In this document: in pieces, positions 25,277 to 33,886 of the stretch
How positions within the stretch are numbered: position 1 is the first letter of the stretch
Layout: each line of letters begins with the position of its first letter
Assembly (NCBI GenBank): GCA_050633445.1
Contig: JBOEGN010000037.1
Location: 6,998 to 70,997 of the forward strand
DNA: 64,000 bases
Source of the DNA: Thalassobius sp050633445
GTDB taxonomy: Bacteria > Pseudomonadota > Alphaproteobacteria > Rhodobacterales > Rhodobacteraceae
Direction: 5' to 3'
Made by a program: the position numbers and the translations under genes
The notes under the pieces: generated by a model
The model's input: only the letters and a program-made list of their open reading frames with translations
What the model was told of the DNA's origin: nothing
The model's database searches: none

Positions 25277-26383
25277 ATGACCAACCCCTCGCTTCTTATT
25301 CTGCCGGGTGACGGCATCGGCCCCGAAGTCATGGCCGAGGTCCGCAAGGTAATCGACTGGTTCGGAGCCAAGCGTGATCTGGCGATCGACGTCCAAGAGG
25401 GCTTGGTCGGGGGCGCCAGCTATGACGCGCATGGCACTCCGCTGACCGACGAAACCATGGAACTGGCGCAGTCGGTTGACGCCGTTCTGCTGGGTGCCGT
25501 GGGTGGCCCGAAATACGACAACCTGGACTTCAGCGTTAAGCCCGAGCGTGGCCTGCTGCGCCTGCGTAAAGAAATGGACCTGTTCTCGAACCTGCGCCCG
25601 GCGCAGTGCTTTGACGCGCTGGCCGATTTCTCGTCGCTGAAAAAGGACGTTGTCGCCGGTCTGGACATCATGATCGTGCGCGAGCTGACCTCGGGCATCT
25701 ATTTCGGCGAGCCGCGCGGCATCTTCGAAGAGGGCAACGAGCGTGTGGGCATCAACACCCAGCGCTATACCGAAAGCGAAATCGCCCGCGTCGCCCGTTC
25801 AGCCTTTGAACTGGCCCGCAAGCGCGGCAACAAGGTCTGCTCGATGGAGAAGGCCAACGTGATGGAAAGCGGTATCCTGTGGCGCGATGTCGTCACCGAG
25901 ATCCACCAGGCCGAATACAGCGATGTAGAACTGTCGCACATGTACGCCGATGCCGGCGCCATGCAGCTGTGCCGCTGGCCCAAACAGTTCGACGTGATCG
26001 TCACCGACAACCTGTTCGGCGACCTGCTATCGGACGCCGCCGCGATGCTGACTGGTTCGCTGGGCATGTTGCCCTCGGCCAGTCTGGGTGCGCCCATGGC
26101 CAATGGTCGCCCGAAAGCCATGTACGAACCCGTGCACGGCTCGGCCCCCGACATTGCCGGTCAGGGCAAGGCAAACCCGATCGCTTGCGTTCTGTCCTTC
26201 GCGATGGCGCTGCGCTATTCCTATGATCAGGGCACCGAGGCTGATCGCCTGGAAGCAGCGATCGAAACCGTTCTGGCCCAAGGCGCGCGCACCGGCGATC
26301 TGCTGGGCCCCGAGGGCGGTTCACCCATCAGCACCAGCGACATGGGCGACGCCATCATCGGCGCGCTTGACGCCAGCCTATAA
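25277..26383 (+). CDS. leuB: 3-isopropylmalate dehydrogenase
   Basis: LeuB oxidises and decarboxylates 3-isopropylmalate to 2-oxoisocaproate with NAD+, the third step of leucine synthesis. The 368-residue length is normal. Diagnostic blocks are LPGDGIGPEVMAE at the N-terminus, RELTSGIYFGEPRG in the middle, and DNLFGDLLSDAAAMLTGSLG (metal-binding aspartates) with HGSAPDIAGQGKANP for NAD binding. The ribosome-binding site GAAGGACA is well placed. It is set apart from leuCD by four unrelated genes. Confidence 0.97.
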   Translation: MTNPSLLILPGDGIGPEVMAEVRKVIDWFGAKRDLAIDVQEGLVGGASYDAHGTPLTDETMELAQSVDAVLLGAVGGPKYDNLDFSVKPERGLLRLRKEMDLFSNLRPAQCFDALADFSSLKKDVVAGLDIMIVRELTSGIYFGEPRGIFEEGNERVGINTQRYTESEIARVARSAFELARKRGNKVCSMEKANVMESGILWRDVVTEIHQAEYSDVELSHMYADAGAMQLCRWPKQFDVIVTDNLFGDLLSDAAAMLTGSLGMLPSASLGAPMANGRPKAMYEPVHGSAPDIAGQGKANPIACVLSFAMALRYSYDQGTEADRLEAAIETVLAQGARTGDLLGPEGGSPISTSDMGDAIIGALDASL

Positions 26384-26393
26384 GACAGTTTGG

Positions 26394-26418
26394 AACCGGG
26401 CCCAATGCGGCCCGGTTT
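26394..26418 (+). terminator. Terminator after leuB
   Basis: AACCGGGCC / GGCCCGGTT (9-bp perfect stem, loop CAATGC) ends with only three T residues. It starts ten bases after the leuB stop. Confidence 0.6.
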
Positions 26419-26483
26419 CGCCTGAATTCCGCTTTATACACTTGCAAAAACGGGCAGGCGCGTATAATCGCCTGTCTCACGGT

Positions 26484-26560
26484 CGGAGTGTAGCTCAGCC
26501 TGGTAGAGCACTGTCTTCGGGAGGCAGGGGCCGGAGGTTCGAATCCTCTCACTCCGACCA
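26484..26560 (+). tRNA. tRNA-Pro (anticodon CGG)
   Basis: A 77-base cloverleaf is complete. The acceptor stem is CGGAGTG / CACTCCG, the D-arm GCTC...GAGC, the anticodon stem CTGTC / GGCAG around the loop TTCGGGA (anticodon CGG, reads CCG), the T-arm GGAGG-TTCGAAT-CCTCT, and the 3' end ACCA is encoded. Confidence 0.95.
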
Positions 26561-26567
26561 ATAAATC

Positions 26568-26590
26568 AAGGCGCCCTGGGGCGCCTTTTT
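26568..26590 (+). terminator. Terminator after tRNA-Pro
   Basis: AAGGCGCC / GGCGCCTT with loop CTGG is followed by TTT, eight bases beyond the tRNA 3' end. Confidence 0.85.
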
Positions 26591-26695
26591 GTTTGTCTGT
26601 ACCTTTGCTGTGCTCCTCGGCCCATTCCCTGGCCTAGGTACTGGAGCCACTCCGGCCGCTGTGCTATCGACGGGCAACTTAGCAGGAGTCTCGGT

Positions 26696-27724
26696 ATGAA
26701 AATCGCGCATCGTCACATTGGCCCGGAACATCCGCCTCTGGTCATCGCAGAGATCGGGATCAACCATGGTGGCTGTTTGGAAACGGCCAAGGAAATGGTG
26801 CGTCTGGCGGCTGCCTCGGGTTGCGAGATGATTAAGCACCAGACCCATATCGTCGAAGACGAAATGACCGACGAGGCCAAGCAGATTTTCCCGCCCAATG
26901 CCGATGTCTCGATCTGGGAGGTCATGAAGCAATGCGCCCTGTCGCTGGAGGACGAGGCCGAGCTGAAGCGCTATTCCGAGGAATTGGGGCTGATCTGGAT
27001 TTCAACGCCCTTCAGCCGCGCCGCCGCTGATTTCTTGGAAGGGCTGGACGTGCCTGCCTACAAGATCGGATCGGGCGAAGCGGATAACCTGCCGCTGATC
27101 CGCCACATCGCACGACTGGGCAAGCCGGTGATCCTGTCCACGGGGATGCAGACCATCGAAACCATGCGCGCCAGTGTGCAAATTTTGGAAGACGCGGGCG
27201 TGGAATATGCCCTGCTGGAATGTACGAACCTGTACCCCTCGCCCGCTGAAATCGTGTCGCTGAAGGGCGTGACCGAGTTGAAGAACGCCTTTCCGAACGC
27301 TGTTGTTGGTTTCTCGGACCACTCGATCGGGCCGGAAATGGCGCTGGCTTCGGTCGCGCTGGGTGCCTGCATTCTGGAGCGGCACTATACCGACACGCGC
27401 TATCGCAAGGGGCCGGATATTTCCTGCTCGATGGACCCAAGTGAGCTGCGCCACCTGATCGACCGCTCGCGCGAGATTTGGATCGCCGCCAACAACGACA
27501 AGAAACGCACCGGCCCCGAGGAAGACGTTTATCGGTTCGCCCGTGCCTCGGTCGTGGCGGATGCCGATCTGCCCGCAGGTCATGTGATCACCGAGGCCGA
27601 CATCTGGGCTCGCCGCCCAGGTTCGGGCGACATCCCCGGATACGAGTTTGATCAGGTCGTCGGCAAAACGCTGAAAGTCGCGGTGACGCGGAACCAACAG
27701 CTGAAATGGAGCGATCTGGGGTGA
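26696..27724 (+). CDS. neuB: NeuB-family nonulosonic acid synthase
   Basis: NeuB-type enzymes condense phosphoenolpyruvate with a hexosamine-type aldose to give a nine-carbon nonulosonic acid (sialic, legionaminic or related). The 342-residue protein has VIAEIGINHGG (16-26), IKHQTH, STPFSR, YKIGSGEADNLPLI, STGMQ and SDHSIG, all NeuB TIM-barrel blocks, then a C-terminal antifreeze/SAF domain (ASVVADADLPAGHVITEADI). AGGAG lies eight bases before the ATG. It heads a locus with NeuC- and NeuA-type partners. The exact sugar cannot be read from sequence. Confidence 0.9.
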   Translation: MKIAHRHIGPEHPPLVIAEIGINHGGCLETAKEMVRLAAASGCEMIKHQTHIVEDEMTDEAKQIFPPNADVSIWEVMKQCALSLEDEAELKRYSEELGLIWISTPFSRAAADFLEGLDVPAYKIGSGEADNLPLIRHIARLGKPVILSTGMQTIETMRASVQILEDAGVEYALLECTNLYPSPAEIVSLKGVTELKNAFPNAVVGFSDHSIGPEMALASVALGACILERHYTDTRYRKGPDISCSMDPSELRHLIDRSREIWIAANNDKKRTGPEEDVYRFARASVVADADLPAGHVITEADIWARRPGSGDIPGYEFDQVVGKTLKVAVTRNQQLKWSDLG

Positions 27725-28497
27725 GCTCGCTAAGTGTCCCGGTGATCGTGATTTCACTAGAGCGCGCGGTTGAACGGCTGAAATCCTTTGATTCCGAATG
27801 CGCAAATCTGGGTATCACCTATTCGGTTTTCACCGGGGTCGACGGCAAGGCCGAATACGAAACTCTGTTGCAGAAAACAGACGTCGCAGGGTGGAAACGC
27901 CACATGGGCGCGCCTTTGTCCGCGGGGCATCTGGGGTGCTATGCCTCGCATGTTCAGCTTTGGTCTCAGATCGGAGAAGGCGCCGATGACATCGTCTTGG
28001 TGTGCGAGGACGACGTTGTCTTTCACGACGATTTCCCCAAGGCCGTTCAGGCGGCACTCAAAGCGTCTGAGCATTGGGACATTTGCCGATTTGCCAAGAT
28101 CAGAGCAAAGGGTGCGATCACGCAGGGAACAGTGGATGGCTATCGTCTGAACGCCTATTGGGGGCCGTTTACGGGCAACGCCTGCTATCTGATCAAGCGG
28201 GACCTGGCCAAGCGTCTGGCACGAGGTTTTTGGCCAATCTCACGCGCACATGACCACGAGCTGAACCGGTTTTTCCACTATGATTTCCGTCTGATGGGCC
28301 TGGAACCCTTCGCGGCGCATCCCGATGACAAAGACGAAAGCTATATTACCGGAACTGGCATGCAAGATGCGAAAAAGTTCCCGAAATACAAAAGGTTGCC
28401 ATACTATCGACAGAAGTTTTCCAACTATTTCCGTCGACTGAACTGGTTGCGCCGACACGGGGCATTGAAGGGGTCGACCGACCCAATTGGTCGCTAA
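27721..28497 (+). CDS. Glycosyltransferase family 25 protein
   Basis: The GTG at 27721 overlaps the neuB stop (GTGA), with GGAG upstream, giving 258 residues. It has the GT25 (LPS/LOS galactosyltransferase-like) pattern: VIVISLERAVERL at the start, LGITYSVFTGVDGK, APLSAGHLGCYASHVQLW, VCEDDVVFHDDF (metal-binding acidic motif) and GNACYLIKRDLAKRL. The C-terminus is basic and aromatic, as in membrane-associated transferases. Coupling to neuB suggests it helps build the same surface glycan. Donor and acceptor are unknown. Confidence 0.85.
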   Translation: MSSLSVPVIVISLERAVERLKSFDSECANLGITYSVFTGVDGKAEYETLLQKTDVAGWKRHMGAPLSAGHLGCYASHVQLWSQIGEGADDIVLVCEDDVVFHDDFPKAVQAALKASEHWDICRFAKIRAKGAITQGTVDGYRLNAYWGPFTGNACYLIKRDLAKRLARGFWPISRAHDHELNRFFHYDFRLMGLEPFAAHPDDKDESYITGTGMQDAKKFPKYKRLPYYRQKFSNYFRRLNWLRRHGALKGSTDPIGR

Positions 28498-29246
28498 AGC
28501 TTACCGCCGTTTTCGATCCAGTAGTCACGCGCCCAATCTACCTGACCGGGCACGCAATGCGGGAACAAGTCACGATTTCCACCTCCGGGTCGGATCAAAT
28601 CCATCGGGCGGGGGCGGCCGTGAAATACGATGATCTTGGCGCCTGAATCTGGCTGTTTGGGTTGTTTGAAACGGTCCAGAAACAACGGCTGCCGCAAATG
28701 ACGCTTGAAGCTTACAAGCCAATCAGACGGCCAATAGTCGATGTTTTCGACCTCGCCATGTAGATAGTTTTGCTCGATGTCGTATTTCTTGCACAGCGCG
28801 TCACGGTCGTTGCGCATGCGGTCCACAAGAAAGCTCATCTCCCCTAAATCAAAAGCAAAGATCGAGGTCATCGTACTGGGGGGCGTGCCGTTCCAGACAC
28901 CTTCGTCAATGGTGACCAGGCCTTGGCCATACGAAAAAAACTCATCAAGACTGCCGCAAATGATCATGTCCAGGTCAATGAACAATGCGCGGCCTGTAAG
29001 CCCGTAAAGATCGTCCAGAAAAACAGAAATCTTGGGCCATGCGCCGTGATACCAGTTTTCATGCTTCAGCCCGATGTCGGGAATAGGGCGGCATTCGACC
29101 TCGTCGCGGATGCCTTGCGTATCGTCAGTCAGGCAGACGAACCGAAAATCACCGCTGAGGTTTCGCTGGACGGCACTGAACAGGACATTCACGTAGTCGG
29201 CGCTGTAAAGGCTTCCCCACTTCATGCAGATAACAACGCGATCCAA
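28494..29246 (-). CDS. Putative GT-A-type glycosyltransferase
   Basis: This 250-residue protein starts VVICMKWGSLYSADYVNVL and has a DxD-like DLD at residues 91-93 (ALFIDLDMIICGSLDEFF), the nucleotide-sugar/metal site of GT-A enzymes of the glycogenin/GT8-like type. The C-terminus contains KIIVFHGRPRPMDLI, a block seen in related transferases. Its stop overlaps that of the convergent GT25 gene by four bases. It is the only gene on this strand in the first half of the nonulosonate locus. The activity is inferred from fold motifs only. Confidence 0.7.
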   Translation of the reverse strand: MDRVVICMKWGSLYSADYVNVLFSAVQRNLSGDFRFVCLTDDTQGIRDEVECRPIPDIGLKHENWYHGAWPKISVFLDDLYGLTGRALFIDLDMIICGSLDEFFSYGQGLVTIDEGVWNGTPPSTMTSIFAFDLGEMSFLVDRMRNDRDALCKKYDIEQNYLHGEVENIDYWPSDWLVSFKRHLRQPLFLDRFKQPKQPDSGAKIIVFHGRPRPMDLIRPGGGNRDLFPHCVPGQVDWARDYWIENGGKL

Positions 29247-29373
29247 GACAACCTCCTAAGGTGAATGGGGCGCACAGTATGGCCCCGCATTTTCAATGTC
29301 CATCACGTCACCGTATCCGATTGCTCAGCTTTGCAATTTTCCCTATTGTCCCGGCCAAAAGGCAAGAGAAACC

Positions 29374-30495
29374 ATGACCCGTAAACTTTTGTTTGTGACC
29401 GGAACCCGTGCCGATTTCGGCAAGATCGAACCGCTGGCGATTGCAGCGCGGGACGCGGGTCATGACATCGCCTTTTTCGTGACCGGTATGCATATGATGC
29501 AGCGCTATGGCCTGACCAAAGTCGAGGTGCACCGCGTTGAAGGCGCCACCGTGCATGAATTCCAGAACCAGCGCGCAGGCGATCCGCAGGACATGGTGCT
29601 GGCCAAGACCGTTATGGGGTTCTCTGACTATCTGACCGAGGCGCAGCCCGATCTGGTGGTGGTCCATGGGGACCGGGTCGAGGCGCTGGCCGCCGCGCTG
29701 GTTTGCGCCACCAATTACGTGCGCTGCGCCCATGTCGAGGGCGGCGAGGTCAGTGGCACGATTGACGAGATTTTCCGCCACTGCAACACCAAGCTGGCCT
29801 ATTGCCACCTTGTGAGCTCGGATCAGGCAGCGCGGCGTGTCATGGCGCTGGGTGAACCGTCTGATGCCATCCATGCCATCGGCTCGCCCGAGCTGGATTT
29901 TCATGGCCGTTCGTCCGGTGTGACTATCGACGAAGTGCGCGCGCATTATGACATTCCTTATGACGATTATGGCGTTTGCACCTTCCATCCAGTGACCTCC
30001 GAGGCCGCGACGATGGGCCAGCAAGCCGCCGATCTGTTCGGCGCGATGGAGGCTTCGGGGCGGAATTTCGTGGTCATCCTGCCCAACAACGACCCCGGTG
30101 CCGCAGACATCCTGACGGTGATCGAGGCCCTGCCCAAGGATCGGTTCCGCCTGATCCCCTCGATGCGGTTCGCACATTTTTCCGAGCTGATGAAACATGC
30201 CTCTGGGATCGTCGGGAACTCGTCCGCCGGGGTGCGCGAGGCCCCGTTCCTGGGCATCCCCTCGCTGGATATTGGCACCCGTCAGGCCCGGCGCAGTGAT
30301 GCGGGCTCGGTCACCTCTGCGCAGGCTAACGACAGTGCAACGATCCTGGGTTTTCTGGCGAATGAATGGGGCAAGAAGTACGAGGCTCATACAGGGTTCG
30401 GCGCGGGTAACACTGCGGGACGGTTTGTCGAATTGCTGAACGATCCGTCCTTCTGGAGCCGGTCGCTGCAAAAAGAATTTCAGGACATTGGCTAA
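29374..30495 (+). CDS. neuC: NeuC-family UDP-sugar 2-epimerase (hydrolysing)
   Basis: The ATG at 29374 is preferred to an upstream in-frame ATG because the protein then starts MTRKLLFVTGTRADFGK, the canonical NeuC/WecB N-terminus (373 residues). VVHGDRVEALAAALVCA, HVEGGEVSGTIDE, FHPVTSE, LPNNDPGA and GNSSAGVREAP are family blocks. NeuC releases UDP while forming ManNAc or a modified analogue, the substrate for NeuB. No UDP-GlcNAc dehydratase or aminotransferase of the legionaminate/pseudaminate type is in the window, so a Neu5Ac-like or partly modified sugar is possible. The stop overlaps the next gene. Confidence 0.9.
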   Translation: MTRKLLFVTGTRADFGKIEPLAIAARDAGHDIAFFVTGMHMMQRYGLTKVEVHRVEGATVHEFQNQRAGDPQDMVLAKTVMGFSDYLTEAQPDLVVVHGDRVEALAAALVCATNYVRCAHVEGGEVSGTIDEIFRHCNTKLAYCHLVSSDQAARRVMALGEPSDAIHAIGSPELDFHGRSSGVTIDEVRAHYDIPYDDYGVCTFHPVTSEAATMGQQAADLFGAMEASGRNFVVILPNNDPGAADILTVIEALPKDRFRLIPSMRFAHFSELMKHASGIVGNSSAGVREAPFLGIPSLDIGTRQARRSDAGSVTSAQANDSATILGFLANEWGKKYEAHTGFGAGNTAGRFVELLNDPSFWSRSLQKEFQDIG

Positions 30496-31765
30496 CGCGC
30501 GCGGGCATACCGGCCGTGGATTTGGTCTGTATTTGCTGCTGACCGGGCTGATATGCCCCTTGGTGCCGTTGCTGTTGCGACGTCGGCTGAAAAAGGGCAA
30601 GGAATTGCCTGACCGCTGGATCGAGAAGCTGGGCCAGCCGACCTTGACCCGCCCCCAAGGCCCGCTGATCTGGATGCATGCCGTTGGTTTGGGCGAGGCT
30701 CTCGCTCTGCGCGCGTTGATCGTGGCGCTGAAATCCGCAAGACCCGACCTGAATATCCTTGTCACCAGCAGCACGCGCAGTTCAGCCGAGGCACTGGCTG
30801 CCAACGGACTGTCTGGTGCGATACATCAATTCTTGCCGTTGGATTGCCCGCGCGCCCGCCGTCGGTTTCTGGAGCATTGGCGGCCCGATTTGGCGGTTTG
30901 GTCCGAACAGGACATCTGGCCCGGATTTGTTCATGCGGCGGCCAAGCGCGGTATCCCTCAGGTTTGGATAAATGCGCGTATGAATGCGGATGCGCATAGG
31001 CGGCGCGCGCGGATGCCGCGTCTGTACCGGGCGACTTATCAGTGTTTCGCCCGGATTTCAGCGCAGGATGGTGCAACCGCCGGGTTCATCTCGGATCTTG
31101 GTGCCTCTGCCCAGATCGGTGGATCGCTGAAACCCGCTGCGGCTCCACTTTCGGATAAACCCAAAGAACGTCTGGCGTTGATCGCTATGCTTGCAGGTCG
31201 CCGGGTTTGGCTGGCTGCGTCCTCGCACCCCGAGGATGAGCGGGTTGCACTGGATGCCTATCGAAACGCCGATGCGCCCGGCCTGTTGGTCATCGCGCCA
31301 CGGTATCCACACCGGGGATCTGAAATCGAAACAACCGTGGCTGCAATGGGTCTGTCTGTTCGGCGGCGATCTAACGGTGAAACGCCCGATGCCGCCACCG
31401 AGGTCTATATAGCCGACACAACCGGAGAGATGGGCTTGTGGTATCGTTTGGCTGATATGGCGCTAATTGGTGGGACATTCAGCGACATTCAGGGCCACAA
31501 TCCGTGGGAAGCAGCGGCGTTAGGTTGTGCCATCCTTCATGGACCACGAACTGAAAATTTCAGTACAGATTACAATGGTTTGGACGGCGCAAATGCAGCT
31601 ACTCTGGTGCGCACTGCACCGGAGTTGGTCCACGCGTTGGGCGTTGCGACAACTCGGGCTCAGCCCGAACGTGCCAAGGTGCTTGTTCAAGAGGGGCGCA
31701 AATTGGTAGAGCTGTTGGCGACCCAATTGCTGTCCGATATGGACGCCCGCGCCGGAACCCTCTGA
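30488..31765 (+). CDS. WaaA-like CMP-sugar transferase, paralogue 1
   Basis: This 425-residue protein starts at a TTG that overlaps the neuC stop by eight bases. It has an N-terminal hydrophobic anchor (about 12-30), the WaaA N-domain (PLIWMHAVGLGEALALR, with the candidate catalytic base Glu70) and the C-terminal block LIGGTFSDIQGHNPWEAAALG typical of WaaA/KdtA. WaaA transfers Kdo from CMP-Kdo to lipid A. Nonulosonic acids are also CMP-activated 2-keto sugars, so in this locus a change of donor is possible. It overlaps the next WaaA-like gene (TGATG). Confidence 0.8.
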   Translation: MANARGHTGRGFGLYLLLTGLICPLVPLLLRRRLKKGKELPDRWIEKLGQPTLTRPQGPLIWMHAVGLGEALALRALIVALKSARPDLNILVTSSTRSSAEALAANGLSGAIHQFLPLDCPRARRRFLEHWRPDLAVWSEQDIWPGFVHAAAKRGIPQVWINARMNADAHRRRARMPRLYRATYQCFARISAQDGATAGFISDLGASAQIGGSLKPAAAPLSDKPKERLALIAMLAGRRVWLAASSHPEDERVALDAYRNADAPGLLVIAPRYPHRGSEIETTVAAMGLSVRRRSNGETPDAATEVYIADTTGEMGLWYRLADMALIGGTFSDIQGHNPWEAAALGCAILHGPRTENFSTDYNGLDGANAATLVRTAPELVHALGVATTRAQPERAKVLVQEGRKLVELLATQLLSDMDARAGTL

Positions 31766-33108
31766 TGACCTCTTTCCCCAGCTTTCGGATGCGACTGTTC
31801 CTGCTGTTTTGGGGGCTATTGTGGATCGTCGCTTTGCCGGCGATCCTGCTGTATATCCGGCTGCGGGCCCGCAAGGATGCCACCTATGGCCAGGACCTTA
31901 GCCAGCGCTTTGGGCTGCATCGGCATGACCTGCGCGATACGATCTGGCTGCACACGGTCTCGATCGGGGAATTCCGGTCTGCCGTGCCGCTGATCCGCGC
32001 GTTTCTAGAGCAGGGCGAGACGCTGGTGATCACGCATTTCACCCCGGCCGGTCGCCGTGATATTCACAAAGTTTTCCCGGATCAGATCGCCGAAGGGCGC
32101 ATCGTTCCGGTGTGGGTGCCGTTCGAGTATGACCTATCATTTCGTATGTTTTTCAAGGCGTTCCGACCGCGTTTTGGCCTGGTGATGGAGGTCGAATTCT
32201 GGCCCCGCATGATCGCCAGCGCGCGCAAATATGGTGTTCCGTTGTTCCTGTGCAATGGGCAGTACCCCTCGAAAAGCTATGACCGGGACAAGGACCAGAT
32301 CCGCGGCCAGCTGGTGCGTGGATTTGCGGGCGTGATGATCAAAAATGACGTCCAGGCCGATAGGTTTCGTGCGCTGGGTGTTGGCGACGAGGCAATCCGA
32401 ATGACTGGCGAAATGCGGTTTGATCAGCCCATTGCGCCGGCTTTGCTGACGGCTGCCAACACGCTGCGCGATGCATGGCCTGGCGCGCGTCCTGCCTTCA
32501 CGATTGCCAGTGCGGTCGAGGGCGAGGATGACCTGTATTTGGATGCCATCGCCAAGATGCGCGACCAAGCAAAACAGGCGGGTCAGCCGATACCTCGCGT
32601 GGTCTATGTGCCCCGCGCGCCTGAACGCTTTGACGATGTTGCGGCGCTGATCCAAGCACGTGGCTGGACCGTGGCGCGGCGCTCTGAGGTGTTGGATGCC
32701 AATCTGGGCGGCGTGGTGCCTGACGATACCGATATTCTGCTGGGGGATAGCCTGGGCGAGATGTATTTTTACCTCGCGCTGACGGATCGGGCCGTGGTGG
32801 GGGGCGGGTTCACCCCCAAGGGTGCGCATAATGTGATCGAGCCGTTGGCGCTGCAAAAACCCGTGTTCGTCGGGCCTGAGATTTGGACGATCGAATATCC
32901 CGCGCTGGACGCGATCAAGGCCGGCGTGCTGACTCAATGCGCCGATGCAGCTGCGCTGGCGCAGGCCTTGGGCCTAATGGCCCCGGTGCCGACAGAGGCC
33001 CAGATGACCTCGTTTTTCGAGACTCATTCGGGTGGAGTCGCCCGTACGTTAGAGGCCCTGCCGGGCCTTCTGGATCACGCGCGGGCGCAAGGGATTACCA
33101 AGCGCTGA
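31765..33108 (+). CDS. WaaA-like CMP-sugar transferase, paralogue 2
   Basis: This 447-residue protein has an N-terminal membrane anchor (MRLFLLFWGLLWIVALPAI), the WaaA N-domain (TIWLHTVSIGEFRSAVPLI; Glu69 at the catalytic position), EVEFWPRMI, and the C-domain block VVGGGFTPKGAHNVIEPLAL. It keeps the family pattern slightly better than the gene before it, so this one is the better candidate for true Kdo transfer. The two share the same architecture and are translationally coupled. It ends 14 bases inside the convergent SDR gene. Confidence 0.83.
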   Translation: MTSFPSFRMRLFLLFWGLLWIVALPAILLYIRLRARKDATYGQDLSQRFGLHRHDLRDTIWLHTVSIGEFRSAVPLIRAFLEQGETLVITHFTPAGRRDIHKVFPDQIAEGRIVPVWVPFEYDLSFRMFFKAFRPRFGLVMEVEFWPRMIASARKYGVPLFLCNGQYPSKSYDRDKDQIRGQLVRGFAGVMIKNDVQADRFRALGVGDEAIRMTGEMRFDQPIAPALLTAANTLRDAWPGARPAFTIASAVEGEDDLYLDAIAKMRDQAKQAGQPIPRVVYVPRAPERFDDVAALIQARGWTVARRSEVLDANLGGVVPDDTDILLGDSLGEMYFYLALTDRAVVGGGFTPKGAHNVIEPLALQKPVFVGPEIWTIEYPALDAIKAGVLTQCADAAALAQALGLMAPVPTEAQMTSFFETHSGGVARTLEALPGLLDHARAQGITKR

Positions 33109-33886
33109 AACCGCCATCCACGTTGACCAGCTGCCCGGTCATATAACCCGAATTCTGGCTGGCCAAGAATAGCATTACATCAGCGATTTCATCGGGTTGC
33201 GCCATGCGGCCGGCCATAATCAGCTCGCCCACGCGTTTCTGGAACTCGTCCGAATGCCCATTGAAAACGGCACCCGGCGCGATGGTGTTCACCGTGGCCT
33301 TGCGCTCTGCCCAATAGCCCGCCAGCCAAACGGTCAGCCCGTGGATGCCCGCCTTGCTGACACCATAGGCCGAGAAGTTCTTGAACGGCATCCCGTCATA
33401 AATCGGGTGATGCGCGCCGTTCAGCGCGTACATGGAGGCGACGTTGATCAGCGTGCAGGGCCAATTGCCGACGATGTCGCGATCCATCTGACGCGCGATC
33501 ATGAAGGCGCCGGTCAGGTTGGTGCGCATCGTGCGCTCGAAATCGGCGACGGTGGTGTCAGCGAAATCAGGGAAAGGTTTGCCCGCGCCCATCAGCATTT
33601 CACCAGTGATGGCGGCATTGTTCAGCACCACGTTGGGCTCCCAGCCGTCGGCCAGAACGCGTTTGAAAATCGCCTCGATCTGGTCCTCGTTGCCCACATC
33701 CAGATCGTAGAACCGGAAGTTTTCGTTGCCCGCATGGGTCTCCTGCAAGGCATCCGCGCGATGGCCAGGCAGGTCGGTGGAAATTACGCGTGCACCCTGA
33801 TCCAGCATCCGCCGCACATAGGTGGACCCCAAGACTCCGCCCGAGCCGGTGATGAAAATTGTGCGCTCTTTCAACTGGTCAGTCAT
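33095..33886 (-). CDS. Short-chain dehydrogenase (PtmA-like, nonulosonate locus)
   Basis: This 263-residue classical SDR has TGSGGVLGSTY (cofactor motif, residues 13-23), NNAAITGE, NVASMYALNG (catalytic Ser) and YGVSKAGIHG (Tyr/Lys pair), then INTIAPGAVFNGHS-type and the ending QNSGYMTGQLVNVDGGFSAW. It overlaps the NeuA-type gene by eight bases. SDRs in this position (for example PtmA in Campylobacter glycan loci) are thought to modify the sugar or its precursor. The exact reaction is unknown. Confidence 0.85.
   Translation of the reverse strand: MTDQLKERTIFITGSGGVLGSTYVRRMLDQGARVISTDLPGHRADALQETHAGNENFRFYDLDVGNEDQIEAIFKRVLADGWEPNVVLNNAAITGEMLMGAGKPFPDFADTTVADFERTMRTNLTGAFMIARQMDRDIVGNWPCTLINVASMYALNGAHHPIYDGMPFKNFSAYGVSKAGIHGLTVWLAGYWAERKATVNTIAPGAVFNGHSDEFQKRVGELIMAGRMAQPDEIADVMLFLASQNSGYMTGQLVNVDGGFSAW

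Noticed and set aside
29308..30804. A 498-codon minus-strand frame opposite neuC
   Set aside because: Antisense to neuC and the first WaaA-like gene; composition is Arg/His/Gln-rich and no motif is seen.
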